Positions 1-6,116 of a stretch of 9,073 nt of DNA are shown one piece after another; positions within the stretch are counted from its first letter, which is position 1, and each line of letters begins with the position of its first letter. The position numbers were made by a program, and so were the translations under genes. Source of the stretch: Planctomycetota bacterium (GTDB lineage Bacteria; Planctomycetota; Phycisphaerae; Sedimentisphaerales; Anaerobacaceae); NCBI GenBank assembly GCA_023135255.1, contig JAGLTN010000196.1:1-9073 (forward strand), written 5' to 3'. The notes under the pieces were generated by a model. That model was not told where the DNA came from. It saw only the letters and a program-made list of their open reading frames with translations, and ran no database searches.

Positions 1-3000
1 TTTAAGCACGGTATCGGGGGCAGGTGATATGATTGTACCTTGCAGTGGTGGTGTCAGGGCTGACATATAGGCTTCGATAACCTGTGCACCTTTATCATCC
101 TCGCAGGTTAAGTCAAAAATATAGACTGGTATAACTGATGTCTGCGGAGTAACGAAGTCATTTTCGTAGTACCCAAACCTGACGTTGTCGATTTCGATTC
201 TGCTGCAGTTAGGTAATATCGGTGCATCGAAAAACGCTTTGGTTCCAAGGCCATGGAAGTCTGCGATAGCCATTTCAGGACGATAGAAAATTTCCACTTC
301 GCCGGCTGCTTCGACGTCACGGCAGATCTTAGTAAACATTACCACTTCGTTTTCGTCCATCAATACGCTGATCTTACCGCCGGGGCCTACAATCGGATAA
401 GGCTGCCCCATCGACATCAGCATACGCTGATAGTTGACGCCTCTCTGGAACGGAATTCGTGAATTGACTGTTCGAGAACCTTTGTCTACATCCTCAAGAC
501 AGATGTCGGTAACATTATGAACAACGGCTCCCTGTTTAGCAATTCCATGTGCAGCAAGAAAAGCATCAGCCTGTAAAGCAGCATCTGACGGCAGCGTCGG
601 GGCAATATTGCTGTCCGGCGGAATATAAGCCTTGGCCCTGTTTACAAACATCATGGCGCCTGTGTACTGGTTCATGATTATTTCATTATCACCGTCAGTG
701 GTATTGTGGCTTCCAAGATCATCGCTTTCAATTGTTGATACTTGCATATTAAGATTCTCAGCAAGTCCTAATATCTCACCGTAGCCGGTATCTACTCCTG
801 TCAACTGATAAGTCTGCATAATCCCCTGCGTAGGCAGTGTCATCGGGTTGAAATTATCGACGATCTCGATACCGCCACTGCCACCAGCTGACTGGTGTTG
901 GTCTTGGGTAGAAGCACTTATTCCACCTACAGGCAATTCTACATCAACGTATGTCGAGTTCGAAGCGACTTTCCAGTCATCATCAATTACCATTAATCTG
1001 ATATAATATCTTTGCTCAAGTGGAAATACCCATTGTGGTCGTCTTCCCCATACATCAGCGTCATCGTTATTTTCGTCGATGCCATCGCAGTCCCAGTCTC
1101 CGGAATCGCTGTTTGTCGAAGTGTCGAGGTCCCATGCGAAAAATACATAGTTGCCCAGGCTCAGCCCCGTCGTTCCGGAACCGTCCAACTGAAACGGGAT
1201 ACCGACTTCAGCAGCTTTGGCACCGGTATATGCGCCTCCTGCATCGGCTGTCGGATTGACAGGTTTGTTGACATCGTGAGAAACGCTGGAATAATAAGTA
1301 TCATCGGTTGGGTCGGGATTAACGTATCCCTGGCTCCAGATGTAGTCGTTTAACATAGCCCGGTTTTCACCGACAACACGCATTTTTCTCCCGACAGGAT
1401 TGCTTTGATCGCCCGCGAGGAACCATGCCTGCTGGATCGTATGCGCTCTGTCATATATGTGGCGTCTCCTCAGAAAATTACCAAATATTTTACCATGTGT
1501 GGCACTGTCGCTCATTACCGTGGTGAAGCCGCATATCAAATGCAACCCGTCCATAGTGCTGGCCCAGTAACTGGCGTGTGACATTGTATTACAAGCCGAC
1601 AACGCTACCCACTCACAATCCTTATCTCCCCAACTGTCATAACAGTCAATGTGACCGAGAATTGGGTTGTCATGCCAGGTATTAAAGTAAACCTCATCAG
1701 CGCCTCCATGACCTGAGAAATAAGTAAAGTCATGCTTATCCATATAACTTGACTCCTGACCGAAAATATTTCCTTTCATATGGTCTTCATGGGCACTACT
1801 GTTGCCATAACCGTGGCCCGTCCAACCCTGAAGCGTGTCGGAAAACCCCTTGGCATCATCGTCAGTATTTTTAATGTCATTCAACAAGTCATAGTTAGTG
1901 GTCCATTCAAGCATCCAGGACAGACCGCTGCCTGTACTGTCGCTGTCTGCTATGATCACAGCAACGTCATTTCCGATGCTGCCATGGTATCTGTTGCCAC
2001 CTGCCAGATACCCATCCAGATAAATACCAGTGACGATGATGGGGGTAGCGGGAACAGAAGCAGGAGTTTGCCACATACTTTCAGCCATACCGCCGTTCAA
2101 AGTTACGGTGATTGGATCAAATGTGCCGAAGACAGGCGCTGTTGTCAGTTGGACGGTGCCTCCCGGAACCAGATTGCCCGATTCGTCTTTGACTTTTACA
2201 AGCACATCAGGCCAGAACCCTACATACGGATAGTCTGGTAAAATCTCTATTGTAGTGGTAGTGTTGACATCGGTATAATCAATGGTGATATCATTGGAAT
2301 CGTTGCTTGGTCCGTAAACAACCGCACCGCCTGAGCCGCAACTGTAATTCGCATGGATGGTAATTGTACCTGTTGTGTTGCCTGCTGTCCATGTTGTCTG
2401 CGCCTTGCCGTCAAGGCCCATCGAAACAGGATTATCCGAAAAGGCTCCGGAACCAGGACTGGTCGAAAACGTGACCTGTCCATCGGTAACATTCAAATCA
2501 CAACTGTCGACAATGTGAACAATTATGCCGATTGACTGTCGAGTATCAATGGCGGTTTTGTTGACGGTTTGAGTGGCGGTGGTTGAACGATCTTCGGCGG
2601 CAATGCTTATGTTTACACTATCGTCGGAATCGCCATAGTCTATGCCTGTACCGCTTGGGCTATACTCGTCGAACTGAGCAGTGATCATGCATGTGCCGGA
2701 AGATGGCCCCTGCCAGTTAGTTTTGGCATAACCGTTTGTTAAAACCAACTCATAATCGTCGAGCGTGCCATCGCTCGCGCTTAGATCTACCGTCCCACTG
2801 CCCTGAACAGGATTATTTCCTGAGTCCTTAACGTTGATCTCTATTTGGCTGGTGCCATTGGCGACCAGTGACGCTGGTGCGGTTATCGTGGTAGTGGTGC
2901 TATCCTGAATGGATTCACCTAAGACTTTGAAGTTGTTGTCCCAGCAGTAAAGCGTTGTCCAGCTGAGTCCGGAAGTATTACTGCCCACGGTATCCGACCA

Positions 3001-3471
3001 GCTTTCATAACCACTATGATAATGATACCAGTTGACCTGGGCGTCTGAACCGGTTGGCCCTATCCAGCAGACGATCCAATATGAGCCGGAACTAAGGTCT
3101 ACGCCTGCCGACCCAAGATCGAAAGAAACCCATTCCGCTGTTTCAGAAGAAATTGAGCTTGCAGCTACGGATTCCTGTATCAGATAGTTGGTCTCTGGTC
3201 CGAGTCCGTCGTTAGCATCGGTGCAAATCTTCATCTTTACATAGCCGGTAGTACCGCTGACACGCCTAAGATACAAGACAACCTCGGCTGCATTGCAACT
3301 GCCGGCAACGGGAAATTCCTGAGCAACCAGCTTATTTGTAAAAATGCTCCTACGATACAAAGTGTTTATATCTGTGTATTCGGCAATAACATCAGGGTCA
3401 ACAGCTAAAGCAACGGATAAAGTTAAAAATATAGACAGAAACATCCCCAAAATAATATTTTTCCAAACCAT
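1..3471 (-). CDS. Secreted multidomain Ig-like/PKD protein with caspase-like (DUF6345/C25-like) domain, 3' end beyond window
   Basis: An uninterrupted minus-strand frame of 1157 codons runs to position 1 without a stop. The ATG at 3471 follows AGGAGG with 8 nt spacing. Residues 1-23 are a signal peptide (cleavage after VALA). Residues ~25-188 resemble the jelly-roll 'choice-of-anchor R' type. Three invasin-like Ig domains follow (~190-290, 295-400, 401-490). Residues ~501-730 look like a clan CD cysteine peptidase fold: FSGHGG with His588 and LSACNT with Cys627, 39 residues apart, the usual arrangement of the catalytic dyad in caspases, gingipains and CHAT proteins. From memory it best matches DUF6345. 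Residues ~739-846 are a PKD domain (ADAGGAYTG start, AWDLD, RLMVIDDD). Residues ~850-1157 include a PepSY-like stretch (GPGGKISVLMDENEV) and end at what looks like the start of another Ig/PKD domain (ISPAPDTVLK). It probably acts at the cell surface or outside the cell. Proteolytic activity is inferred from the His/Cys pair only. Exact domain borders are approximate. Confidence 0.88.
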   Translation of the reverse strand, partial: MVWKNIILGMFLSIFLTLSVALAVDPDVIAEYTDINTLYRRSIFTNKLVAQEFPVAGSCNAAEVVLYLRRVSGTTGYVKMKICTDANDGLGPETNYLIQESVAASSISSETAEWVSFDLGSAGVDLSSGSYWIVCWIGPTGSDAQVNWYHYHSGYESWSDTVGSNTSGLSWTTLYCWDNNFKVLGESIQDSTTTTITAPASLVANGTSQIEINVKDSGNNPVQGSGTVDLSASDGTLDDYELVLTNGYAKTNWQGPSSGTCMITAQFDEYSPSGTGIDYGDSDDSVNISIAAEDRSTTATQTVNKTAIDTRQSIGIIVHIVDSCDLNVTDGQVTFSTSPGSGAFSDNPVSMGLDGKAQTTWTAGNTTGTITIHANYSCGSGGAVVYGPSNDSNDITIDYTDVNTTTTIEILPDYPYVGFWPDVLVKVKDESGNLVPGGTVQLTTAPVFGTFDPITVTLNGGMAESMWQTPASVPATPIIVTGIYLDGYLAGGNRYHGSIGNDVAVIIADSDSTGSGLSWMLEWTTNYDLLNDIKNTDDDAKGFSDTLQGWTGHGYGNSSAHEDHMKGNIFGQESSYMDKHDFTYFSGHGGADEVYFNTWHDNPILGHIDCYDSWGDKDCEWVALSACNTMSHASYWASTMDGLHLICGFTTVMSDSATHGKIFGNFLRRRHIYDRAHTIQQAWFLAGDQSNPVGRKMRVVGENRAMLNDYIWSQGYVNPDPTDDTYYSSVSHDVNKPVNPTADAGGAYTGAKAAEVGIPFQLDGSGTTGLSLGNYVFFAWDLDTSTNSDSGDWDCDGIDENNDDADVWGRRPQWVFPLEQRYYIRLMVIDDDWKVASNSTYVDVELPVGGISASTQDQHQSAGGSGGIEIVDNFNPMTLPTQGIMQTYQLTGVDTGYGEILGLAENLNMQVSTIESDDLGSHNTTDGDNEIIMNQYTGAMMFVNRAKAYIPPDSNIAPTLPSDAALQADAFLAAHGIAKQGAVVHNVTDICLEDVDKGSRTVNSRIPFQRGVNYQRMLMSMGQPYPIVGPGGKISVLMDENEVVMFTKICRDVEAAGEVEIFYRPEMAIADFHGLGTKAFFDAPILPNCSRIEIDNVRFGYYENDFVTPQTSVIPVYIFDLTCEDDKGAQVIEAYMSALTPPLQGTIISPAPDTVLK

Positions 3472-3477
3472 CTTTTT

Positions 3478-3485
3478 CACCTCCT
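3478..3485 (-). promoter_or_regulatory. Strong Shine-Dalgarno of the surface-protein gene
   Basis: On the minus strand the sequence AGGAGGTG lies just before the gene. AGGAGG ends 8 nt before the ATG at 3471. An in-frame GTG at 3480-3478 overlaps this site and so is an unlikely start. The ATG also gives the better signal peptide. Confidence 0.8.
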
Positions 3486-3601
3486 GTTTTTACATTTGAA
3501 AGATTTTGCCATATGAAAACATCGACAAATATATGAACCACGTGTGAGCCGTTCCCTTGTTGAATGTTCTATATCGGGATTTTCATATATTATTAGGGCA
3601 C

Positions 3602-3630
3602 AGTATAACATTTTTTTCTTAAAAAGTCAA
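3602..3630 (-). promoter_or_regulatory. Sigma70-type promoter of the surface-protein gene
   Basis: Read on the minus strand, TTGACT (3630-3625) is followed by exactly 17 nt and TATACT (3607-3602). Both hexamers match the vegetative consensus at 5 of 6 positions. Transcription would start near 3595, giving a leader of about 124 nt before the ATG at 3471. The spacer is A-rich, which is common in strong promoters. Activity is predicted only. Confidence 0.65.
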
Positions 3631-3671
3631 GAAAATCCTGCTCATATAGCCATCCGGATGCTTAAAATAGA

Positions 3672-3700
3672 TTGACTATAGGCGTTTAATTTGAGATTAT
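3672..3700 (+). promoter_or_regulatory. Possible sigma70-type promoter of the sigma operon
   Basis: TTGACT (5 of 6 matches) is separated by 17 nt from GATTAT (4 of 6 matches, including the important A at position 2 and final T). It would start transcription near 3707 and give a leader of about 70 nt before the GTG at 3778. It is weaker than the other sites here and could supply basal expression alongside the ECF-type promoter downstream. Confidence 0.35.
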
Positions 3701-3732
3701 GTTGCCTTACTTTATTTTATTTGATTTTTTCG

Positions 3733-3760
3733 GGAACAAATCAGACCGTTGCTGGTCTAA
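3733..3760 (+). promoter_or_regulatory. ECF-type promoter, probable autoregulation of the sigma operon
   Basis: GGAACAA (3733-3739) is followed by 16 nt and TCTAA (3756-3760). This fits the known ECF pattern of a GGAAC -35 core and a -10 of TCTGA/GTC type at this spacing. It sits immediately upstream of an ECF sigma gene, as expected for autoregulation. A 5 bp inverted repeat, AGACC (3743-3747) and GGTCT (3754-3758), overlaps the -10. The predicted start site near 3767 leaves only about 11 nt before the GTG start, an unusually short leader. Confidence 0.55.
3743..3758. repeat. Short inverted repeat overlapping the ECF-type -10
   Basis: AGACC and GGTCT form perfect 5 bp arms around a 6 nt centre. 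The right arm overlaps the TCTAA element. It could be a small operator, but arms this short also occur by chance in a region of this size. Confidence 0.3.
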
Positions 3761-3777
3761 GTTAAGGCGTCAGACAG

Positions 3778-4383
3778 GTGCATTTAGAAAAACATAATAT
3801 AAATATAGACGATTCAGCTTTGGTCCAGCAATGCCAAAAAGGTGATTCCCAGGCATTGGAAACGCTGATAATTAAGTACCAGGGCCGAATATATAACGTA
3901 ATTTTGAAAATTTGTGCGAATCCTGATGATGCTGCGGAACTTACCCAGGAAACGTTTGTCAAAGTAATGGAAAACCTGGATAAGTTTGCCCGCAGAAGCA
4001 GCTTTTATACGTGGATTTTCAGGATAGCGGTTAATTTGACGCTGAACTATTGCAAGAGAAAGGTAAAACTTGGGTTCAGGTCGCTCGAAGCTGAAGAGTT
4101 GGGCTCCGATTCGGTGAAAAATACGCTGAAGAGCTTTTTGGTAAACACATCAGCGCCGGACCCAGCCATTATAGCGCAGAATAAGGAATTATGTTCGATA
4201 GTAATGAATCTGCTTATGAAACTTGATGAAGACCAGAGAACTGTTGTAGTTTTAAGAGATATAGAGTCAATGAGCTATGAAAAAATCTCCATTGTTACCT
4301 CTGTCGAACTTGGCACAGTAAAAAGCAGGTTATCCCGTGCAAGAAATAATCTGCGTGAAATGCTGGAGGCAGTTTTAAAATGA
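3778..4383 (+). CDS. ECF-family RNA polymerase sigma factor
   Basis: The product is 201 residues, normal for an ECF sigma factor. Region 2 spans ~27-96: ALETLIIKYQGRIYNVILK, then the core-binding segment DAAELTQETFVKV, then the -10-recognition part ending in FYTWIFRIAVNLTLNYCKR. Region 4 spans ~143-197, with LDEDQRTVVVLRDIE and the helix-turn-helix around 166-190 containing GTVKSRLSRARN, which reads the -35 element. Regions 1 and 3 are absent, as in all ECF sigmas. It directs RNA polymerase to ECF-type promoters in the cytoplasm. A stop at 3763-3765 forces the start to lie downstream, and GTG 3778 is the only start that keeps region 2 whole; its ribosome site is weak (AAGG, 10 nt away). Its stop codon overlaps the anti-sigma start, so the two are translationally coupled. 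Confidence 0.95.
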   Translation: MHLEKHNINIDDSALVQQCQKGDSQALETLIIKYQGRIYNVILKICANPDDAAELTQETFVKVMENLDKFARRSSFYTWIFRIAVNLTLNYCKRKVKLGFRSLEAEELGSDSVKNTLKSFLVNTSAPDPAIIAQNKELCSIVMNLLMKLDEDQRTVVVLRDIESMSYEKISIVTSVELGTVKSRLSRARNNLREMLEAVLK

Positions 4384-5378
4384 AAGACAAAAGTAATATT
4401 GATGAGTTGCTCAACAGCTACATCGACGACGAACTGTCACCAAGACAGCGAACCGAAGTAAAAAGGCTGATAACAAATGACAATCAGGTTGCGGAAAAAT
4501 TGCAGCAACTGAAAATGTGCAAAACACTGGTATCAGCCTTACCCGGCGAAAAGGCTCCTTACGATCTCCTTGAAGATATCAAAATCGCCCTTGAAAGAAA
4601 AACCCTTCTCCAGGAATCCACAAAACATTTCCAGAAAGACGAAGGAACCAAACATCTGCACTTGCGAAAATTATTAGCATCCGCTGCGATGATCGCACTT
4701 TTCGCTGTCTTAGGGACAATAATATATTCGATAGTAGGCCCTGGTAAATCAGATCCCACATCGACCGACTGGAAAAAACTGACTAAACCTGTTGCCGATA
4801 ATTCAATACCCGAACCGGTAAAACCAAAAGCTGTTGCTAGGCCGCAGAATATAATCGCCGACATAATACTCGAAACAGATGAATTTGTCGCGACAAACGC
4901 ATTTATTAAAAAAACCATCGAGGAAAATGGACTTTTAAACAAAACCGCACCCGTAAACTCTGAAGAATCAGGAATTTATTACCTCAGCAGCAGCAGAAGC
5001 AATATTAATCTTTTATTGGCTGATCTGGAATATATACAACAGCGATTCAAATCTGTAAATCTTAAGATCGCTTCTGCGGATAACAAAAGCAACGCCTCTG
5101 TTGAAAATCTCAGCTTCAACCAAATTCATGAAATAATCAATCAGAACAGCTTTGATGAAAGCAAAAAAGCTGCCCGTGGAATCGCCGCTTTGAACTACAC
5201 CAATTACAACACCCAGTCCGGAAATGTATTGGCGTTGATGTTTGAGAAAACTCCGCAATCATTGACGATCCCCAAACCGGTGCTTACTTCAGGCGACAAA
5301 GTTTCAAAATCCTCAGCTGGTAAAGATAACGATAAAAACAAAGTATATCTGACGATTAAACTGATACCGACAAAATAA
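4380..5378 (+). CDS. Membrane-anchored anti-sigma factor partner of the ECF sigma
   Basis: The gene begins in an ATGA overlap with the sigma gene stop, which suggests coupled, balanced synthesis. Residues ~6-55 (LLNSYIDDELSPRQRTEVKRL) are the helical N-terminus typical of anti-sigma domains, which sits in the cytoplasm and holds the sigma factor. The His-x3-Cys-x2-Cys zinc motif of ZAS proteins is absent; only Cys47 is found there. One membrane segment spans ~98-120 (LLASAAMIALFAVLGTIIYSIVG region). About 210 residues then lie outside the membrane: a Pro/Lys-rich linker (~120-155), an alpha/beta-looking segment with LLADLEYIQQRF near 211-223, and a conserved-looking IPKPVLTSGDK near 297-307. 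I recall similar tails in planctomycetal anti-sigma proteins but cannot name the family. The tail may sense a surface or envelope signal. How the sigma is released cannot be read from the sequence. Confidence 0.85.
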   Translation: MKDKSNIDELLNSYIDDELSPRQRTEVKRLITNDNQVAEKLQQLKMCKTLVSALPGEKAPYDLLEDIKIALERKTLLQESTKHFQKDEGTKHLHLRKLLASAAMIALFAVLGTIIYSIVGPGKSDPTSTDWKKLTKPVADNSIPEPVKPKAVARPQNIIADIILETDEFVATNAFIKKTIEENGLLNKTAPVNSEESGIYYLSSSRSNINLLLADLEYIQQRFKSVNLKIASADNKSNASVENLSFNQIHEIINQNSFDESKKAARGIAALNYTNYNTQSGNVLALMFEKTPQSLTIPKPVLTSGDKVSKSSAGKDNDKNKVYLTIKLIPTK

Positions 5379-5404
5379 AATCTGCATCAGGAGAGAATTG
5401 ACCA

Positions 5405-5944
5405 ATGCCTGAAACCGAAAAATGTGCCCTGGTAGTAATAGACCTCCAAGGCAAACTCGCGCAGCTGATGGACAAAAAAGAGGCTCTCTTTGCTAATATA
5501 AAAACGCTCATCCAGTCCGCAAAGCTGCTGGACATCCCCATAATCTACTGCCAACAATGCCCCAAAGCACTTGGTCCAACCATCGAGGAAGTTGCCGAAT
5601 TATTAACAAATATCGAGCCTATAAATAAAGAAAGTTTCAGTTGTTGCGACAGCGATGAATTCAATCAGAAATTAAATTCGCTTAACAAAGAACAAATCAT
5701 ACTTTGCGGCATAGAAGCACACGTATGTGTTTACCAAAGTGCCGCTGATCTATCCAACCGGGGCAAAGAAGTGGTCGTTATTTCTGATGCGGTTTCTTCA
5801 AGGACTGCTGAAAACAAACAAACTGCTATCGAAGCAATGAGGCAAATGGGTATAAAGATAAGCTCTACCGAGATGCTGCTTTTTGAGTTGTTAAAATCAG
5901 CCTCTCACCCGCAATTCAAGACTATCGCAAAACTGATAAAATAG
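5405..5944 (+). CDS. Isochorismatase-family cysteine hydrolase (YcaC/ISOC-like)
   Basis: The product is 179 residues, usual for the single-domain isochorismatase-like hydrolases. The catalytic triad is visible: Asp13 in VIDLQ, Lys75 in NKESFSC and Cys108 in GIEAHVCV, with the Ala105-His106 position of the conserved cis-peptide segment. The C-terminus (STEMLLFELLKSASHPQFKTIAKLIK region) matches the ISOC1/ISOC2-like branch. A cytoplasmic hydrolase of an amide or ester small molecule is expected; the substrate cannot be told. AGGAGAG (5389-5395) lies 9 nt before the ATG. The gene follows the anti-sigma stop by 26 nt on the same strand, so it is probably the third gene of the operon. It is not a siderophore EntB: there is no aryl carrier domain and no siderophore gene nearby. 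Confidence 0.9.
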   Translation: MPETEKCALVVIDLQGKLAQLMDKKEALFANIKTLIQSAKLLDIPIIYCQQCPKALGPTIEEVAELLTNIEPINKESFSCCDSDEFNQKLNSLNKEQIILCGIEAHVCVYQSAADLSNRGKEVVVISDAVSSRTAENKQTAIEAMRQMGIKISSTEMLLFELLKSASHPQFKTIAKLIK

Positions 5945-5968
5945 TCATAAATGGAAGGCCTCTCACAC

Positions 5969-5993
5969 CCACACAAAACATGGCCACACAAAA
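5969..5993. repeat. Direct repeat CCACACAAAA upstream of the consensus promoter
   Basis: Two perfect 10 bp copies (5969-5978 and 5984-5993) lie with a 15 bp period, ending 8 bp before the -35 element at 6002. A shortened inverted copy, TTTGTGT, lies at 6036-6042 near the predicted transcription start. They could be binding sites for a regulator of the gene at 6117. The sequence is of low complexity, so chance is possible. Confidence 0.35.
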
Positions 5994-6001
5994 TGCCTAA
6001 G

Positions 6002-6030
6002 TTGACAAAAATCAATTTTTTTGTTATAAT
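6002..6030 (+). promoter_or_regulatory. Perfect-consensus sigma70 promoter
   Basis: TTGACA (6002-6007), a spacer of exactly 17 nt and TATAAT (6025-6030) match the vegetative consensus at all 12 positions. Transcription should start near 6037, with a leader of about 80 nt before the ATG at 6117. It lies in the 172 bp gap after the isochorismatase gene and makes the downstream gene an independent unit. No terminator hairpin is visible between 5944 and this promoter. Confidence 0.85.
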
Positions 6031-6116
6031 GATGGTTTGTGTAAGTTACCAAACAAATTTCGTTGGTTGTGGGTGATTTAAGGGCATTAGTGATGTATTT
6101 TTCTCAGGAGCGTGTA

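Larger units (their letters stand above)
3472..3777. other. Divergent regulatory region between surface gene and sigma operon
   Basis: This 306 bp AT-rich stretch separates two divergent genes and contains no credible open frame. It holds three promoter-like sites, listed separately: one sigma70 type on the minus strand, and one sigma70 type and one ECF type on the plus strand. The predicted leader of the surface gene is about 124 nt. It contains a 9 bp inverted repeat, ATATGAAAA (3511-3519) and TTTTCATAT (3580-3588), about 60 nt apart, and a CACGTG palindrome at 3540-3545. Neither matches a riboswitch that I recognise. Confidence 0.7.

Noticed and set aside
1012..1353. Plus-strand open frames of 113 and 79 codons
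   Set aside because: They are antisense to the PKD-domain part of the surface gene. The minus-strand reading gives a convincing PKD domain; these give nothing recognisable.
1780..2241. 153-codon plus-strand open frame
   Set aside because: It lies entirely inside the 1157-codon minus-strand gene, whose product has clear signal peptide and domains. The plus-strand translation shows no recognisable domain, and no good ribosome site was seen.
3551..3556. GGGAAC on the minus strand as an ECF -35 for the surface gene
   Set aside because: No TCTAA/GTC-like -10 is found 16-17 nt downstream, and a much better sigma70-type site lies at 3602-3630. Direct ECF control of the surface gene is therefore not supported.
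4559..4942. 127-codon minus-strand open frame
   Set aside because: It is antisense to the anti-sigma gene, which is supported by its overlap with the sigma gene and its membrane segment.
5945..6001. Terminator after the isochorismatase gene
   Set aside because: No GC-rich stem followed by a T-run is visible; only short repeats of CACACAAA are present.
6063..6116. TTG start at 6063 or ATG at 6093 for the GxGYxYP gene
   Set aside because: Both would place 8-18 residues before a clean signal peptide. The ATG at 6117 has AGGAG at 6 nt spacing.
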